Assembly (NCBI GenBank): GCA_016209525.1
Contig: JACQWK010000359.1
Location: 1 to 32,098 of the forward strand
From: Verrucomicrobiota bacterium
GTDB lineage: Bacteria > Verrucomicrobiota > Verrucomicrobiia > Limisphaerales > SIBE01
Direction of reading: 5' to 3'
DNA length: 32,098 nucleotides
In this document: positions 7,390 through 16,056 of the stretch, one piece after another
How positions within the stretch are numbered: the stretch's first letter is position 1
Layout of the letters: each line of letters begins with the position of its first letter
The notes under the pieces: model-generated
Database searches by the model: none
Seen by the model: the letters and a program-made list of their open reading frames with translations, nothing else
Told to the model about the DNA's origin: nothing
Position numbers and translations under genes: made by a program

Positions 7390-7824
7390 TCAGCGGTCCG
7401 CAATCGGGTTTGTCCATTTCAGACTGGCAAATCGGGCGAAATCGGCATCGGTCGAGTGGAGCACGCAGTTGTGTTCGATCGCCAACGCTGCCAGGTGCGC
7501 GTCCGACACGAGATTCCCCACGGCATTGCCCTCGTTCAGCATTCTCTGGAACATCGTCCAATGCTGGTCGGTGGGTTGGATGAGACACACGCAGGGCTGA
7601 TCGAACCAGCTCTGGACGCGTTCGCACGCCTCCTTCAACGTGAGCGGCCGCTGATGCAGACGCGCGTTGGTGCCGATCCGCAGAAATGCCTTCAGCACGG
7701 GCCAGCAGAGACAAACCGGGTCCGTGCCGCTGAGCTGCGCGTCCCACCACGACTGCGCGGCTTCGTGGTGCTCGGACAGGCTGTCTTCGGCGTAGAGGAG
7801 CAGATTTGCGTCCACCAGGATCAT
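7390..7824 (-). CDS. vapC: VapC-type PIN-domain ribonuclease toxin
   Basis: This 144-aa single PIN domain would be the endoribonuclease toxin of a VapBC type II module. Acidic active-site residues are visible: Asp5 (MILVDANLLLYA), Asp108 in 'NLVSDAHLAALAIEH', and Asp126/Asp128 in 'STDADFARF'. The subfamily is the one with 'WPVLKAFLRIGTN', where the mid-domain Glu of other PIN proteins is not conserved. The start codon overlaps the vapB stop by four bases (7821-7824), with GAGG seven bases upstream inside vapB, so translation is coupled. VapC enzymes cleave tRNA or rRNA; the target is not predictable here. Confidence 0.88.
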   Translation of the reverse strand: MILVDANLLLYAEDSLSEHHEAAQSWWDAQLSGTDPVCLCWPVLKAFLRIGTNARLHQRPLTLKEACERVQSWFDQPCVCLIQPTDQHWTMFQRMLNEGNAVGNLVSDAHLAALAIEHNCVLHSTDADFARFASLKWTNPIADR

Positions 7825-8066
7825 TGGTAGTCCTCGCCTTCGGCGCGCGCCAAGAGTTCGCCGATATTGTCATAGTTGAAGCCCTGGCGAAGGCCCAGCG
7901 GCCGGGGAATGGTCAGATAGGGTTTCGCCTTGGGTGGATTCAGAATCTGCTCCAGCCCCAGCCGCAGCGCGGCGTTTGTGATTTCTTTGAAGGGCTTGCC
8001 CAGCCTGGCGGCGGCCTTCTTGGCCTTCGCGGCCACATCCGGATCGAGCGTCAATGTGGTTCTCAT
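7821..8066 (-). CDS. vapB: VapB-type ribbon-helix-helix antitoxin
   Basis: This 81-aa antitoxin precedes vapC. The N-terminus MRTTLTLDPDVAAKAKKAA is a ribbon-helix-helix DNA-binding strand and helix, and the C-terminal part (NIGELLARAEGEDYQ) would wrap the toxin. It should neutralise VapC and repress its own operon. The start lies three bases from a nested inverted repeat (8070-8106) that fits an autoregulatory operator, so the untranslated leader is very short. Gene order, the 4-bp overlap and both family signatures make the pair assignment firm. Confidence 0.87.
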   Translation of the reverse strand: MRTTLTLDPDVAAKAKKAAARLGKPFKEITNAALRLGLEQILNPPKAKPYLTIPRPLGLRQGFNYDNIGELLARAEGEDYQ

Positions 8067-8069
8067 ACG

Positions 8070-8106
8070 AGCATCTTGATGTCTTGATCAAGAATGTCAA
8101 GATGCT
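8070..8106 (-). promoter_or_regulatory. vapBC operator/promoter palindrome
   Basis: Perfect 10-bp arms agcatcttga (8070-8079) and tcaagatgct (8097-8106) enclose a second palindrome cttgatcaag (8083-8092). This gives four TCTTGA/TCAAGA half-sites in about 30 bp, immediately before vapB. On the minus strand TTGACA (8100-8095) could serve as the -35 box, so a bound VapB complex would cover the promoter. The binding role is inferred; the repeats are seen directly. Confidence 0.7.
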
Positions 8107-8119
8107 GACAACTGGAAAA

Positions 8120-9523
8120 TCAGTTTCGCGCCGGGAATTCGAGGGTGAAAGTTGTCCCCTGCCCTACGCGGCTCTGGATCGACGCCGTCCCGCCATGAAG
8201 GCGCATGATGGACTGGACAATCGCCAGCCCCAATCCTGTCCCGCCCGGCCTCTCGGCGCGCACTCGGCCTACCCGATAGAAGCGATCGAAGATTTTAGGC
8301 AGATGTTCCGGCGCGATGCCGCAGCCGGTGTCGTCCACAATCACCTCCACGGCTTGGTGATCGTTCGCGCGGACGGAAATGCTGATGCGGCCTCGGGCCG
8401 GGGTGTGTTGGAGCGCGTTGGCGAGCAGGTTGCTGACGGCGCGGCGGAACAACATCGGGTCGCCGTTCAACGAGGCATTCCCCTCGAAAGCGACCTCCAC
8501 GTCCTGTTCGCCGGCCCAAGCGTCGTAGAATTCCCGCACCGTCTCTATTTCCTTCCGCGCGTCGAATCGAGTCCGTTCCAACGCCGCTTTCGGATTGTCC
8601 GCGCGGGCCAGGAAAAGCAAGCCGTCGATCATGCGCGACAGGCGGTCGTACTCCTCGAGGCTGGACTCCAGAATTTGCTGGTACTCCTCCGGCTGGCGGC
8701 AGCGTCTCAGCGCGACTTCCGCTTCGCCGCGGAGATTGTTAATCGGCGTGCGGAGTTCGTGGGCCAGGTTACCCGAAAATTGCGACAAGCGCGTGAAAGA
8801 ATCTTCAAGCCGGTCCAACATGGCGTCGAAGGCCGCGGCCAGTTCGCCGAGTTCTTCCGGCCAGCGCGTGCCCGCGATTCGTTCGTGGAGTTGGCTGGCG
8901 GTGATATGCTGAGCCGTGCTCGTGATCTCGATCAACGGCTGCATTCCCTTGCGAGCCACCCAAACTCCCGCCACTGCAGCGAACAGCACCCCCAGAGCGA
9001 GCACGGTCATCAGTTTACGGCGGTAGTCCGCGAGCAACGCGCTGCCAGAAGATGTATCGAGCGCGATTTGCAGCGTCCGCTTCTCCGTGCCGGCGAGGCC
9101 AGCGACGGCCTGGACCGCCAGGAACAGGAGCGATCGGCCGCTTTGGGATTTCTGTTGGATGTTGTTAATTGATTCAGCCGACGTTTCCACCGGGTCCGGG
9201 AACAACCCCACGGGCGCCAGGTCCTTCATGCCAGGGGTTTCAAGCAGAACTCGGTTCTGCTCGTCCAGAATGCGGAGGTAATACCGGAGCGGGTGGCTCT
9301 CCGAAGCTTCGTGTTCCACTTCGCTGGTGAGCGCGGCCATCTTGTCCGGTTCCCGCAACAGGACCCGCAGCACCTCGATCTTGCTCGCGAGCAGTGCATG
9401 CCGGGTGTGATCCAAATTCCTCCTGAGCGTCCAGTAGAGAAACCCTCCCGCCAACAGCAATAAGGCGGCCGTGGACACGACGTAATGCAGCGTCAACTGT
9501 CGCGTGATGGAGAAGTTACCCAT
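8120..9523 (-). CDS. Membrane sensor histidine kinase (CusS-like)
   Basis: This 467-aa inner-membrane kinase would sense an extracytoplasmic signal and phosphorylate the response regulator encoded just upstream. Transmembrane helices lie at about 12-33 and 171-191, bracketing a periplasmic domain of about 135 residues. A HAMP linker runs from about 192 to 245. The dimerisation helix contains the phospho-acceptor His255 in 'NLAHELRTPINNLRG'. The ATPase domain has the N-box (SNLLANALQHTP, Asn369), DDTGCGI and GGTGLGLAIV. The architecture is that of heavy-metal sensor kinases (CusS/CopS), but no efflux genes are nearby, so the ligand is unknown. It starts 30 bp after the regulator's stop codon. 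Confidence 0.88.
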   Translation of the reverse strand: MGNFSITRQLTLHYVVSTAALLLLAGGFLYWTLRRNLDHTRHALLASKIEVLRVLLREPDKMAALTSEVEHEASESHPLRYYLRILDEQNRVLLETPGMKDLAPVGLFPDPVETSAESINNIQQKSQSGRSLLFLAVQAVAGLAGTEKRTLQIALDTSSGSALLADYRRKLMTVLALGVLFAAVAGVWVARKGMQPLIEITSTAQHITASQLHERIAGTRWPEELGELAAAFDAMLDRLEDSFTRLSQFSGNLAHELRTPINNLRGEAEVALRRCRQPEEYQQILESSLEEYDRLSRMIDGLLFLARADNPKAALERTRFDARKEIETVREFYDAWAGEQDVEVAFEGNASLNGDPMLFRRAVSNLLANALQHTPARGRISISVRANDHQAVEVIVDDTGCGIAPEHLPKIFDRFYRVGRVRAERPGGTGLGLAIVQSIMRLHGGTASIQSRVGQGTTFTLEFPARN

Positions 9524-9553
9524 CGAACCGTTGATATCGAAAGTGAATTGGAA

Positions 9554-10225
9554 TCAGAATTCTTCAAGGACGTAGCCGACTCCTCGAACCGTTTGGATGA
9601 GCTTCTGTGGAAACGGATCGTCCACCTTCCGGCGCAACCGGCGCACAGCCACGTCCACCACGTTGGTGTCGCTGTCGAAATACATGTCCCACACCTGCTC
9701 GGCAATGAGCGTGCGCGAAAGCACTTCGCCCTTCCGCCGGGCCAGTAGCGAGAGGAGCGCAAATTCCTTCGGAGTCAGATCCAACCGCTGGCCGTCCCGT
9801 GCTGCCTTGTGCCGGAGCAAGTCCAGCTCCAAATCCGCCACCCGGAGGGATTCCGGCTGGCGGCCCGGTCCCCGGCGCAACACGGAACGCAGGCGTGCCA
9901 GTAATTCTGAAAAGGCGAACGGCTTAACCAGATAATCGTCGGCACCCAACTCCAAGCCCTTGACACGGTCCGGCACGGCATCGCGCGCCGTCAGAAATAA
10001 GACCGGCGTTTGCTTGCCGGCCCGCCGCAGCGCGGCGAGCACTGACCACCCGTCGCGCTCCGGCAGCATCACGTCGAGGACGACAGCGTCGTAGTCCTGC
10101 TCAAGCGCCAGGTCCAGCCCGTCGTCGCCACGGTTCGCTACATCCACGACGAATCCGCTTTCCGAGAGCCCTTTCTGCAGATACGCCGCGGTCTTGCGCT
10201 CATCTTCGACAATCAAGATACGCAT
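9554..10225 (-). CDS. OmpR/PhoB-family response regulator (CusR-like)
   Basis: This 223-aa DNA-binding regulator has an N-terminal receiver ([20 protein letters not shown]; phospho-acceptor Asp51 in '[12 protein letters not shown]'; conserved Thr and Lys in 'LFLTARD' and 'YLVKPFAF'). The C-terminal winged helix (about 125-223) contains '[20 protein letters not shown]' and '[15 protein letters not shown]', as in CusR/CopR. It is first in a two-gene operon with the sensor kinase. The ATG at 10225 is preferred to a GTG one codon earlier; neither has a good ribosome-binding site. Confidence 0.9.
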   Translation of the reverse strand: MRILIVEDERKTAAYLQKGLSESGFVVDVANRGDDGLDLALEQDYDAVVLDVMLPERDGWSVLAALRRAGKQTPVLFLTARDAVPDRVKGLELGADDYLVKPFAFSELLARLRSVLRRGPGRQPESLRVADLELDLLRHKAARDGQRLDLTPKEFALLSLLARRKGEVLSRTLIAEQVWDMYFDSDTNVVDVAVRRLRRKVDDPFPQKLIQTVRGVGYVLEEF

Positions 10226-10317
10226 CACGGAAGCCCGGGCTTTGACTTAGCCTGCACCCGGGCTTTCCGATCTGTCTTTGTCTGGGTTGCCTTTCTTCCG
10301 CCGTTTTTTGCTGCCGC

Positions 10318-10416
10318 ATTTCTCATTTCGGACGTAAGGCGGACAGGCCTGTCCACAATATCCCTGAGAATGTGCGGAAAGGAGTGTCGGCCTTACGGCC
10401 CTCATGAGAATTGCTG
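10318..10416. repeat. Palindromic element family D, degenerate copy
   Basis: This element carries gtaaggcggacaggcctgtc on the left and a gtgtcggccttacggcc arm ending 'catgagaattgctg' on the right, matching the better preserved element at 16400-16521. The left terminal repeat is degenerate (gcatttctcatttcgg). It ends three bases from the carA stop codon, so its hairpin may also end carA transcription, although there is no clear T-run. Confidence 0.7.
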
Positions 10417-10418
10417 TT

Positions 10419-11573
10419 TTATCCCATGATCATCGCGCGGAACTCGTCAAACAGCGGAGTCGAATCATGAGGGCCGGGCGACGCCTCGGGATGATACTGC
10501 ACACAAAAAATCGGCTTCCGCTTGTGGCGCATTCCTTCGACGGTCTGATCATTCAGATTGATTCGATTCACGCCGACCTCGCTGGGCAGCGAATCCGCAT
10601 CGACGGCGAATCCATGGTTCTGCGAAGTGATTTCCACTTTCCCGGTCTCCAAATCCTTCACCGGTTGATTGGCGCCGCGATGACCGAACTTCAACTTGAA
10701 CGTTTTCCCTCCCAGAGCCAGCCCGAGCATCTGGTGCCCGAGGCAAATTCCAAAGATGGGAATTCCCGATTTGACCAAATCACCGACGGTCCGAATGGCG
10801 TAATCAAGCGCGGCGGGATCACCGGGCCCATTCGAAAGGAAAATGCCGGCGGGTTTGGATCTCAACGCTTCGGCGGCCGGCGCGGTCGCCGGCACGACCC
10901 GGACCTTGAATCCGCGCTGTCTCAGCCGGCGCAAGATGTTGTATTTGATTCCGAAGTCGTAGGCCACGATGGGAATGTCCGCAGCCGGCAGGGGATCACG
11001 GATGTTTCGAATATCCGACGCCGCCGTTCCGCGCACGAGTTTGAAGTTCGCGCTCTGCTCATCCCGTTCGTCCCACTGGAATGCTGTTGCGTGGGTGACC
11101 TCCTTGACGTAGTCCACACCCATCAATCCCGGCCAGCTTTTCGCTTTCGCGGAGGCCTCTTCATCGGAGACGTCTTCCGCCGAGATGAACCCGTTCATCG
11201 CTCCCCGGACGCGGAGCTTCTTCGTCAGGGCTCGAGTGTCGATCCCTTCAATTCCCGGAATGCCATTCTTCTCCAGGTATTCGGCCAAGCTGAAATCTGC
11301 GCGCCAGTTGCTCACGACGGGCGAGAGCTCGCGGATGACAAAGCCGGACACGTGGGGGCGCCATGACTCCACGTCTTGCGCGTTGACCCCGCAATTGCCA
11401 ATCAACGGATACGTCATCGTGACGATCTGTCCTTTATACGACGGATCGGTGAGGATTTCCTGGTAACCGGTCATCGAGGTATTGAAGCACACCTCGCCGC
11501 ACGCGGAGCCCCGCGTGCCGAAGGCCTGGCCATGATAGACCGAGCCGTCTTCCAACGCCAAAATCGCTCTCAT
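10419..11573 (-). CDS. carA: Carbamoyl-phosphate synthase small subunit
   Basis: This 384-aa glutaminase subunit hydrolyses glutamine and passes ammonia to CarB to make carbamoyl phosphate for arginine and pyrimidine synthesis. The N-terminal CarA domain is clear ([32 protein letters not shown], '[15 protein letters not shown]'). The class I glutamine amidotransferase domain has the nucleophile Cys277 in 'GICLGHQ' and the His361/Glu363 pair in '[10 protein letters not shown]'. Length is normal for the family. carB is not next to it: the two-component operon follows downstream and repeat-rich DNA precedes it. The ATG at 11573 matches the family N-terminus. Confidence 0.96.
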   Translation of the reverse strand: MRAILALEDGSVYHGQAFGTRGSACGEVCFNTSMTGYQEILTDPSYKGQIVTMTYPLIGNCGVNAQDVESWRPHVSGFVIRELSPVVSNWRADFSLAEYLEKNGIPGIEGIDTRALTKKLRVRGAMNGFISAEDVSDEEASAKAKSWPGLMGVDYVKEVTHATAFQWDERDEQSANFKLVRGTAASDIRNIRDPLPAADIPIVAYDFGIKYNILRRLRQRGFKVRVVPATAPAAEALRSKPAGIFLSNGPGDPAALDYAIRTVGDLVKSGIPIFGICLGHQMLGLALGGKTFKLKFGHRGANQPVKDLETGKVEITSQNHGFAVDADSLPSEVGVNRINLNDQTVEGMRHKRKPIFCVQYHPEASPGPHDSTPLFDEFRAMIMG

Positions 11574-12186
11574 CGGGCTAGACTTCTACTGTTCCAGCCA
11601 AGGAATGCCAGAACAGAATGCCGCGGCTGGGGAGGGAGATTTCCGGGTCCGTGGGAAGCCTCCTGTTGCAGATAGAATGGCGCACAGAAGGCGACGTGTC
11701 CGAGACTCGACCTGCGGAGGTCGAACTCCTCCAGACGCACAATGGCCGCGAAGCGTTTGGATTGCGGCCGATTTATCGCTGCTTTGGCTGACGGCCTGCC
11801 GCTCAAGTCTCAGAGCGTCTGATCTCCTGGAATTACCCTGACCCTCCTCGTGCCGTCTGACGGGCCCTTCCCCCTCACCCCGGCCCTCTCCCCAGGGGAG
11901 AGGAAGAAACGTTCGCCAGACGCGGAAATGTTCAGCCATCCCAGATTGGCCCAACACGGTGGCAGCGATTCCCTATCCCTTGGGAGAGGGCCAGGGTGAG
12001 GGGAACCGCGGCCCGCCAGATTCCATGGGATTCGAAATCTTGCCAGTGGGATGAGGAGTCGTACGTGTGCCAACCGGTTGGTTCTAAGATGACGGTGAGA
12101 AAGCGGCGATCAATCGCGCGCACTCCAAACGCTTGCGCGTCCTCCGTGCCAGCGTTATTCCGCGGACCCGAACGTCTCTGGCGTTC
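11574..12186. other. Repeat-rich intergenic region upstream of carA
   Basis: No gene is supported here. Hairpin repeats of the ccctcacccc/ggggagagg family lie at 11870-11912 and 11971-12004. Positions 11750-11810 resemble a further degenerate repeat ('gccgcgaagcgtttggattg'). Just upstream of carA, a small 6-bp stem (11594-11599/11625-11630) encloses two copies of gaatgcc. The carA promoter must be in this stretch but cannot be pinpointed. Confidence 0.5.
11870..12004. repeat. Two 'ccctcaccccggccctctccc' family repeats
   Basis: The unit at 11870-11912 reads cccctcaccccggccctctc followed by its complementary ccaggggagagg arm. The unit at 11971-12004 carries the opposite-facing arm gggagagggccagggtgagg. 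The pair face each other and could mark the ends of one larger composite unit of about 135 bp. Confidence 0.65.
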
Positions 12187-13080
12187 CTACCACCGCTTGG
12201 TGAAAGTCACCGTTACCGTGTGGCCCTCCGGACGAGCCTTCGATGCGAATTCTTTGGCATACCGGACGGAGGTAAACAGCATCAATTTGGGGCACACGAG
12301 GCTGATTTCGGGCCCGACTCCGGCAATCCGCTCGTGAAGCGACGGATCATAAGTGACTCCCGGCCCGCGGTCGTCGTCGATCTGTTGCTGGTAGTACCCC
12401 ACTACGCCCAGTTCCATGGTCTTTGTGAGAGCCTTGCTCAGGCCCCACTCGAGCGTGTAGGTGTCGCCGGGCGTGATCTTGAGATCGTCGTTCTCAGTGT
12501 GGAGTTCGTAACGGTTGAGGAGGGAGAAGGCCCAGGTCTTTTCTTGATCGGGATACCAGGTCGCGCCTCCGGTGAACATGTTCGACCAAAAACCTTTCCC
12601 GGGTTTGACCGGGCGATTCGCATCGAAGTCGCCCGTCGGCGCCCAGAAGGCATAGCCCACGGCGAAATCAAACTGCTTCGGGTGCCAGGAAAGGGTGAGA
12701 GGTTCGACGTGGATGTCCCCCACCTCGAACGCGTCGTCTTTGTAGCCGCCGGCGGTCAAGTCCGTGTGGACGAACGGGAGCAAGACATCCATGCCGTAAT
12801 AGCCGCCGAGAATCTTCCAATCGGTAATCCAGATCGCGCGCGGGGCGTTAACATAGGCGAGGAGGTCAAAATTCGGCGGGCCGCCTTTCAATTGATCGGC
12901 AAAATAAACGAGGTTGTAGTCGCGGAGATAAATTCCCGGCGGCGGCAGGGAACCGGCCTTGATACCTTCCACGCCGGCGGGATAATGATTCTGGGCGAGA
13001 GCCGGCGCAGAGAATGTCAAGGCGCAGGCGAAGAGGAGAGCAGCGGTCGATGTGAGTTGTAGGGAGGTTTTCTCTTTCAT
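12187..13080 (-). CDS. Outer-membrane MetA-pathway (phenol degradation)-like protein
   Basis: This 297-aa protein has a clear signal peptide (MKEKTSLQLTSTAALLFACA...APALA/QNHYPAG) and then alternating aromatic beta-strands ('GIYLRDYNLVYFADQL', 'GGYYGMDVLLPFVHTDL', 'KQFDFAVGYAFWAPTGDFD', 'MELGVVGYYQQQIDDDRGPG') ending in VTVTFTKRW. The C-terminal aromatic residue is typical of outer-membrane barrels. The pattern fits the Pfam family 'Putative MetA-pathway of phenol degradation'; the transported substrate is unknown. The ATG at 13080 gives the signal peptide at the N-terminus. A longer in-frame start at 13260 would add 60 residues translated from repeat DNA and is rejected. Confidence 0.8.
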   Translation of the reverse strand: MKEKTSLQLTSTAALLFACALTFSAPALAQNHYPAGVEGIKAGSLPPPGIYLRDYNLVYFADQLKGGPPNFDLLAYVNAPRAIWITDWKILGGYYGMDVLLPFVHTDLTAGGYKDDAFEVGDIHVEPLTLSWHPKQFDFAVGYAFWAPTGDFDANRPVKPGKGFWSNMFTGGATWYPDQEKTWAFSLLNRYELHTENDDLKITPGDTYTLEWGLSKALTKTMELGVVGYYQQQIDDDRGPGVTYDPSLHERIAGVGPEISLVCPKLMLFTSVRYAKEFASKARPEGHTVTVTFTKRW

Positions 13081-13126
13081 ATGAGTGGTGGAGGAGGTTC
13101 CTGCATGATCCGTCGTCGCGTACATG

Positions 13127-13218
13127 GACCCACCCCCCGGGCCCCTCCAAGGAGGGGAGCGAAGTTCCGTACGGCTGGCGCTGGTTCCCCTCCTGGGAGG
13201 GGCGGAGGGGTGGGTTGG
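13127..13218. repeat. Palindromic element family F, copy 1
   Basis: The left arm gacccaccccccgggcccct followed by ccaaggaggggag faces the right arm cccctcctgggaggggcgga followed by ggggtgggtt. The same architecture recurs at 27778-27868. It lies about 47 bp upstream of the outer-membrane protein start, within its leader or promoter region. Confidence 0.7.
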
Positions 13219-13272
13219 TTGGCGAGGCGACATGCGAGAGATCGCTGCAAGGCCATTCAAGACAGGTTTAAT

Positions 13273-14580
13273 CTAAACCCCGTTGAGTTTGCCGGCCAGG
13301 TAACCCTCATACGCGCTCAGATCGAGCAAGCCATGGCCGGAAAGGTTGAAAAGGATGACGCGCTTGCGCCCGTCTTGGCGCGCTCGGACCGCTTCTTGAA
13401 CCGCCGCATGAATCGCGTGGGCGGCCTCTGGCGCGGGGACGATCCCTTCCGTGCGCGCAAACAAGGTCCCGCTCTCGAAGACCTCGGTCTGATGGTAAGC
13501 TTCCGCTTCGATCAGCCCCAGTTTGAGCAGGTGGCTCACCAGGGGGGACATGCCGTGATAGCGCAATCCTCCAGCGTGGATGGGCGGCGGCATGAAACTG
13601 TGTCCGAGCGTGTACATCATGAGCAGCGGCGTTTGTTCCGCCGTGTCGCCAAAGTCGTAGCGCAACTGGCCTTGCGTCATGGATGGACAAGCCGTCGGTT
13701 CCACCGCGACGATGCGATAGTTTTTCTTTTCCGTGATCTTCCTCCGCACGAACGGAAAGACCAGGCCGGCGAAATTGCTGCCGCCGCCCGCACAGCCGAT
13801 GAGCGTGTCCGGTTCCTCGCCCGCCAGCTCCATTTGCTTCATGGTTTCTTGCCCGATCACCGTTTGGTGCAGGCAGACGTGGTTGAGCACACTCCCCAGC
13901 GAGTACTTTGTGTGGGGATGGGTGATGGTATCCTGAATGGCTTCGCTGATGGCAATGCCGAGGCTGCCCGCGCATTCCGGCTCCTGCTTCAAAACGGCCC
14001 GGCCATACTCGGTCTGATCGCTGGGACTCGGATGCACTTGGGCGCCCCAGGTCTCCATCAACATTCGGCGATACGGCTTTTGCTGATGGCTGACTTTGAC
14101 CATATAGACCGTGCATTCCAGACCGAAAAGCTGGCAAGCCATCGCGAGCGAAGAACCCCATTGTCCGGCGCCGGTCTCGCTGGCCAAACGGCGCGTGCCG
14201 GCGACTTTGTTGAAATAAGCTTGAGCCACGGAGGTGTTCACCTTGTGGCTTCCCGCCGGACTTACGCCTTCGTACTTGTAGTAAATGTGCGCCGGAGTTT
14301 GCAGCGCCTTCTCAAAGCGGACGGCGCGCAACAGCGGCGTCGGCCGCCAAAGAGAATAAATCTCGCGGACCGGCCCGGGAATTTCGATCCAGCGGTCCGG
14401 ACTCATTTCTTGCTGCACGAGATTTTCCGGGAAAATGGCCAGCAAGGCTTCCGGCGGGACCGGTTGCTTCGTGCCCGGGTGAAGCGGCGGCGGCAAGGGC
14501 TCCGGAAGGTCGGACAACAGATTATACCAATGGGTCGGGATGTCGGATTGCGACAACGAGAATCGTGTAGCGTGGCTCAT
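13273..14580 (-). CDS. TrpB2-type tryptophan synthase beta chain
   Basis: This 435-aa PLP enzyme joins indole and serine to make tryptophan. The catalytic lysine is Lys113 in '[10 protein letters not shown]'. Glu135 sits in 'SETGAGQWG', and the phosphate-binding loop is 'GCAGGGSNF' (262-270). The N-terminal extension ([20 protein letters not shown]) and '[14 protein letters not shown]' are diagnostic of the TrpB2 subgroup rather than TrpB1. TrpB2 enzymes work without a standard TrpA contact and may salvage free indole. No trpA or other trp gene is nearby. Confidence 0.93.
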   Translation of the reverse strand: MSHATRFSLSQSDIPTHWYNLLSDLPEPLPPPLHPGTKQPVPPEALLAIFPENLVQQEMSPDRWIEIPGPVREIYSLWRPTPLLRAVRFEKALQTPAHIYYKYEGVSPAGSHKVNTSVAQAYFNKVAGTRRLASETGAGQWGSSLAMACQLFGLECTVYMVKVSHQQKPYRRMLMETWGAQVHPSPSDQTEYGRAVLKQEPECAGSLGIAISEAIQDTITHPHTKYSLGSVLNHVCLHQTVIGQETMKQMELAGEEPDTLIGCAGGGSNFAGLVFPFVRRKITEKKNYRIVAVEPTACPSMTQGQLRYDFGDTAEQTPLLMMYTLGHSFMPPPIHAGGLRYHGMSPLVSHLLKLGLIEAEAYHQTEVFESGTLFARTEGIVPAPEAAHAIHAAVQEAVRARQDGRKRVILFNLSGHGLLDLSAYEGYLAGKLNGV

Positions 14581-14774
14581 GTCAGTTATGTTCTTGCCCG
14601 AGGAAGCCTGAACTGTCGCCAGTCCTCAGTGATCGTGATCGTGCCGAAAGTAATGGGTTAGGACAAACCCAGCGTTGACTTCGATCAAGGGACTAAGCCC
14701 GCGAGGGAGAGGAAACACGGGCTCATCGCCTCAGACGCGAGGGGCTCAAGTGCGGCGAAGCAGCAACCAAACAG

Positions 14775-14851
14775 GGTGGAGCGAGACTCCTGTCGGCCCT
14801 GGCATTTTTTCGGGCAAAGAAGTTGGGGCTCGACCGGAGTCTCGCCCCACC
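14775..14851. repeat. Palindromic element family C, copy 1
   Basis: The left arm gcgagactcctgtcggccct pairs with the right arm ggggctcgaccggagtctcg around a variable centre. The whole is bounded by ggtgg and ccacc. Better preserved copies are at 19643-19721 and 27649-27727, all in the same orientation. Confidence 0.75.
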
Positions 14852-14939
14852 AAAGTTGATCATGGCCTGCGAGCAAGTTGGAGAAGAGTAGCATATCGCC
14901 CACTACTCGCTAACTACTGATCATTTTGAAAGCGCAGAA

Positions 14940-15060
14940 TTCTCCTCCCTCTCCCAGCGGGAGAGGGCCGGGGTGAGGGAGAACCGTCGGCAATTCCTGA
15001 CGTCTCTGGTTTGTCCGAGCCGTTCACCCTCACCCTGACCCTCTCCCTCGAGGGAGAGGG
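14940..15060. repeat. Two ccctctccc/gggagaggg hairpins
   Basis: The first unit (14940-14985) reads ctccctctcccagcgggaga then gggccggggtgaggg. The second (15025-15060) reads caccctcaccctgaccctct then ccctcgagggagaggg. They belong to the same family as the units near 270, 11870, 29649 and 31655. Confidence 0.65.
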
Positions 15061-15161
15061 AATAGGGCCGGCCGTCGGGCTCGGCGCACGATCTCAGAAG
15101 CTGATACGCCGACTCGCAGGTGAGCATCAGGTTCGTCGGCGCGGGGCCGGTATCTGTTTTG

Positions 15162-15297
15162 CGTAGCGCAGATTTTCAATCGGCCGTATCGCAGAATTGG
15201 ATACTGCGTCGGCGTCGAACAAATTGCGCGTGCCGGAAGTTTCGACTCCCTGCCGACTTCAAGTCGGCGATACGCCAGACTGAAAGTCTGCGCTACG
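15162..15297. repeat. Palindromic element family E, copy 2
   Basis: The 136-bp element is bounded by cgtagcgcagattttcaatc and gactgaaagtctgcgctacg. Inside it are 'ttcgactccctgccgacttc' and 'cggcgtcgaac' complementary stretches and repeated 'gatac/gtatc' motifs. Its ends match those of the elements at 2814-2918 and 31688-31829. Confidence 0.7.
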
Positions 15298-15380
15298 AGA
15301 CCCCGCACGTTATACACGTATAGGCGCCGACCACGGCCCGCGAGGGCGCGTACGCTCACCGTTCAGACTGATGAATTGGC

Positions 15381-16052
15381 TTAGCGGGCAAACTTGCCCA
15401 CGAAGGCGGCAAACACTGAAGTGATTTCCCATTGGCCCTTCAGGCCGGCACCCTTGTAGGCGGCGTAATCGGTGAAGCCGACACAAGCCTCTTTCACTTC
15501 GGTCAGCGGCGGGTAATAAACCTCGGCATGTCCGCAAGGCGTCGTTTTGCCGGAAAGGCCCATCGTGGAGATCTCGACAAGACCCGACACTTTCACCGTG
15601 GCACTCGCAGGATCGGCAGGATCATCCCGGACAACGTTGACGCGGGCGGATTTGGTTTCGACAATCTGCGAAAGCAATGAGCCGCCTTGAGTGCGGACAA
15701 AGTCGATCAAGGCTGCTTTCTGGCCTGCGTTCGCACGCTCATCAACGATCAGGACCGCTTTGCCCGCTCTCGGCCTAAGCTTCTGATCTTCCAAGGTGTC
15801 TTCCGCGCAGACTACGGCCACGGCGTTCAGACCGGCGAGGTTCTGCCCTTGCCAAGCCCCATGGCGCACGGACCAGACCAGGATTCCCTCCTTGCCGGTC
15901 AGGCCCATTTCGCCGTTGACGAAACAAGTGCCGGCATACACGTTGCACGTCCTCACTTCCAGGTAGTCGCCTGAGATGGTCGCGGCCTTGGCACGCCAAC
16001 CTGTGATCAGCGTCGTGGCGATCGTCATTACGAGTAATGTGTGTCGTTTCAT
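15381..16052 (-). CDS. Secreted DUF1326-family protein
   Basis: This 223-aa protein begins with a signal peptide (MKRHTLLVMTIATTLITGWRAKA/ATI). The mature part opens ISGDYLEVRTCNVYAGTCFV and includes 'EGILVWSVRHGAWQGQNLAG', matching the DUF1326 pattern of a G-D-Y-x-E start with nearby cysteines. Other cysteines are in 'AVVCAED', 'TPCGHAEVYYPPL' and 'KEACVGFTDYA'. The biochemical role of the family is unknown. The ATG at 16052 is chosen because AAGGA lies seven bases upstream. A 54-codon ORF ends four bases before this start, suggesting an operon. Confidence 0.8.
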   Translation of the reverse strand: MKRHTLLVMTIATTLITGWRAKAATISGDYLEVRTCNVYAGTCFVNGEMGLTGKEGILVWSVRHGAWQGQNLAGLNAVAVVCAEDTLEDQKLRPRAGKAVLIVDERANAGQKAALIDFVRTQGGSLLSQIVETKSARVNVVRDDPADPASATVKVSGLVEISTMGLSGKTTPCGHAEVYYPPLTEVKEACVGFTDYAAYKGAGLKGQWEITSVFAAFVGKFAR

Positions 16053-16056
16053 AGGG

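Larger units (their letters stand above)
14581..15380. other. 800-bp gene-free repeat-rich region
   Basis: No gene is supported here. The region contains a family C palindrome (14775-14851), two hairpins of the ccctctccc family (14940-14985 and 15025-15060) and a family E element (15162-15297). Open frames across it are short and follow the repeats. A conserved 'gggagaaccgtc' tail follows the first ccctctccc hairpin, as it does at about 31840. Confidence 0.6.

Noticed and set aside
8054..9172. Plus-strand frame opposite the histidine kinase
   Set aside because: The minus strand has all kinase boxes in order; the opposite frame has none of its own.
11594..11630. Possible attenuator or riboswitch hairpin before carA
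   Set aside because: Only a 6-bp stem with duplicated gaatgcc; no terminator T-run or known pyrimidine/arginine leader pattern.
13081..13260. N-terminal extension of the outer-membrane protein
   Set aside because: It runs through a family F repeat and would bury the signal peptide.
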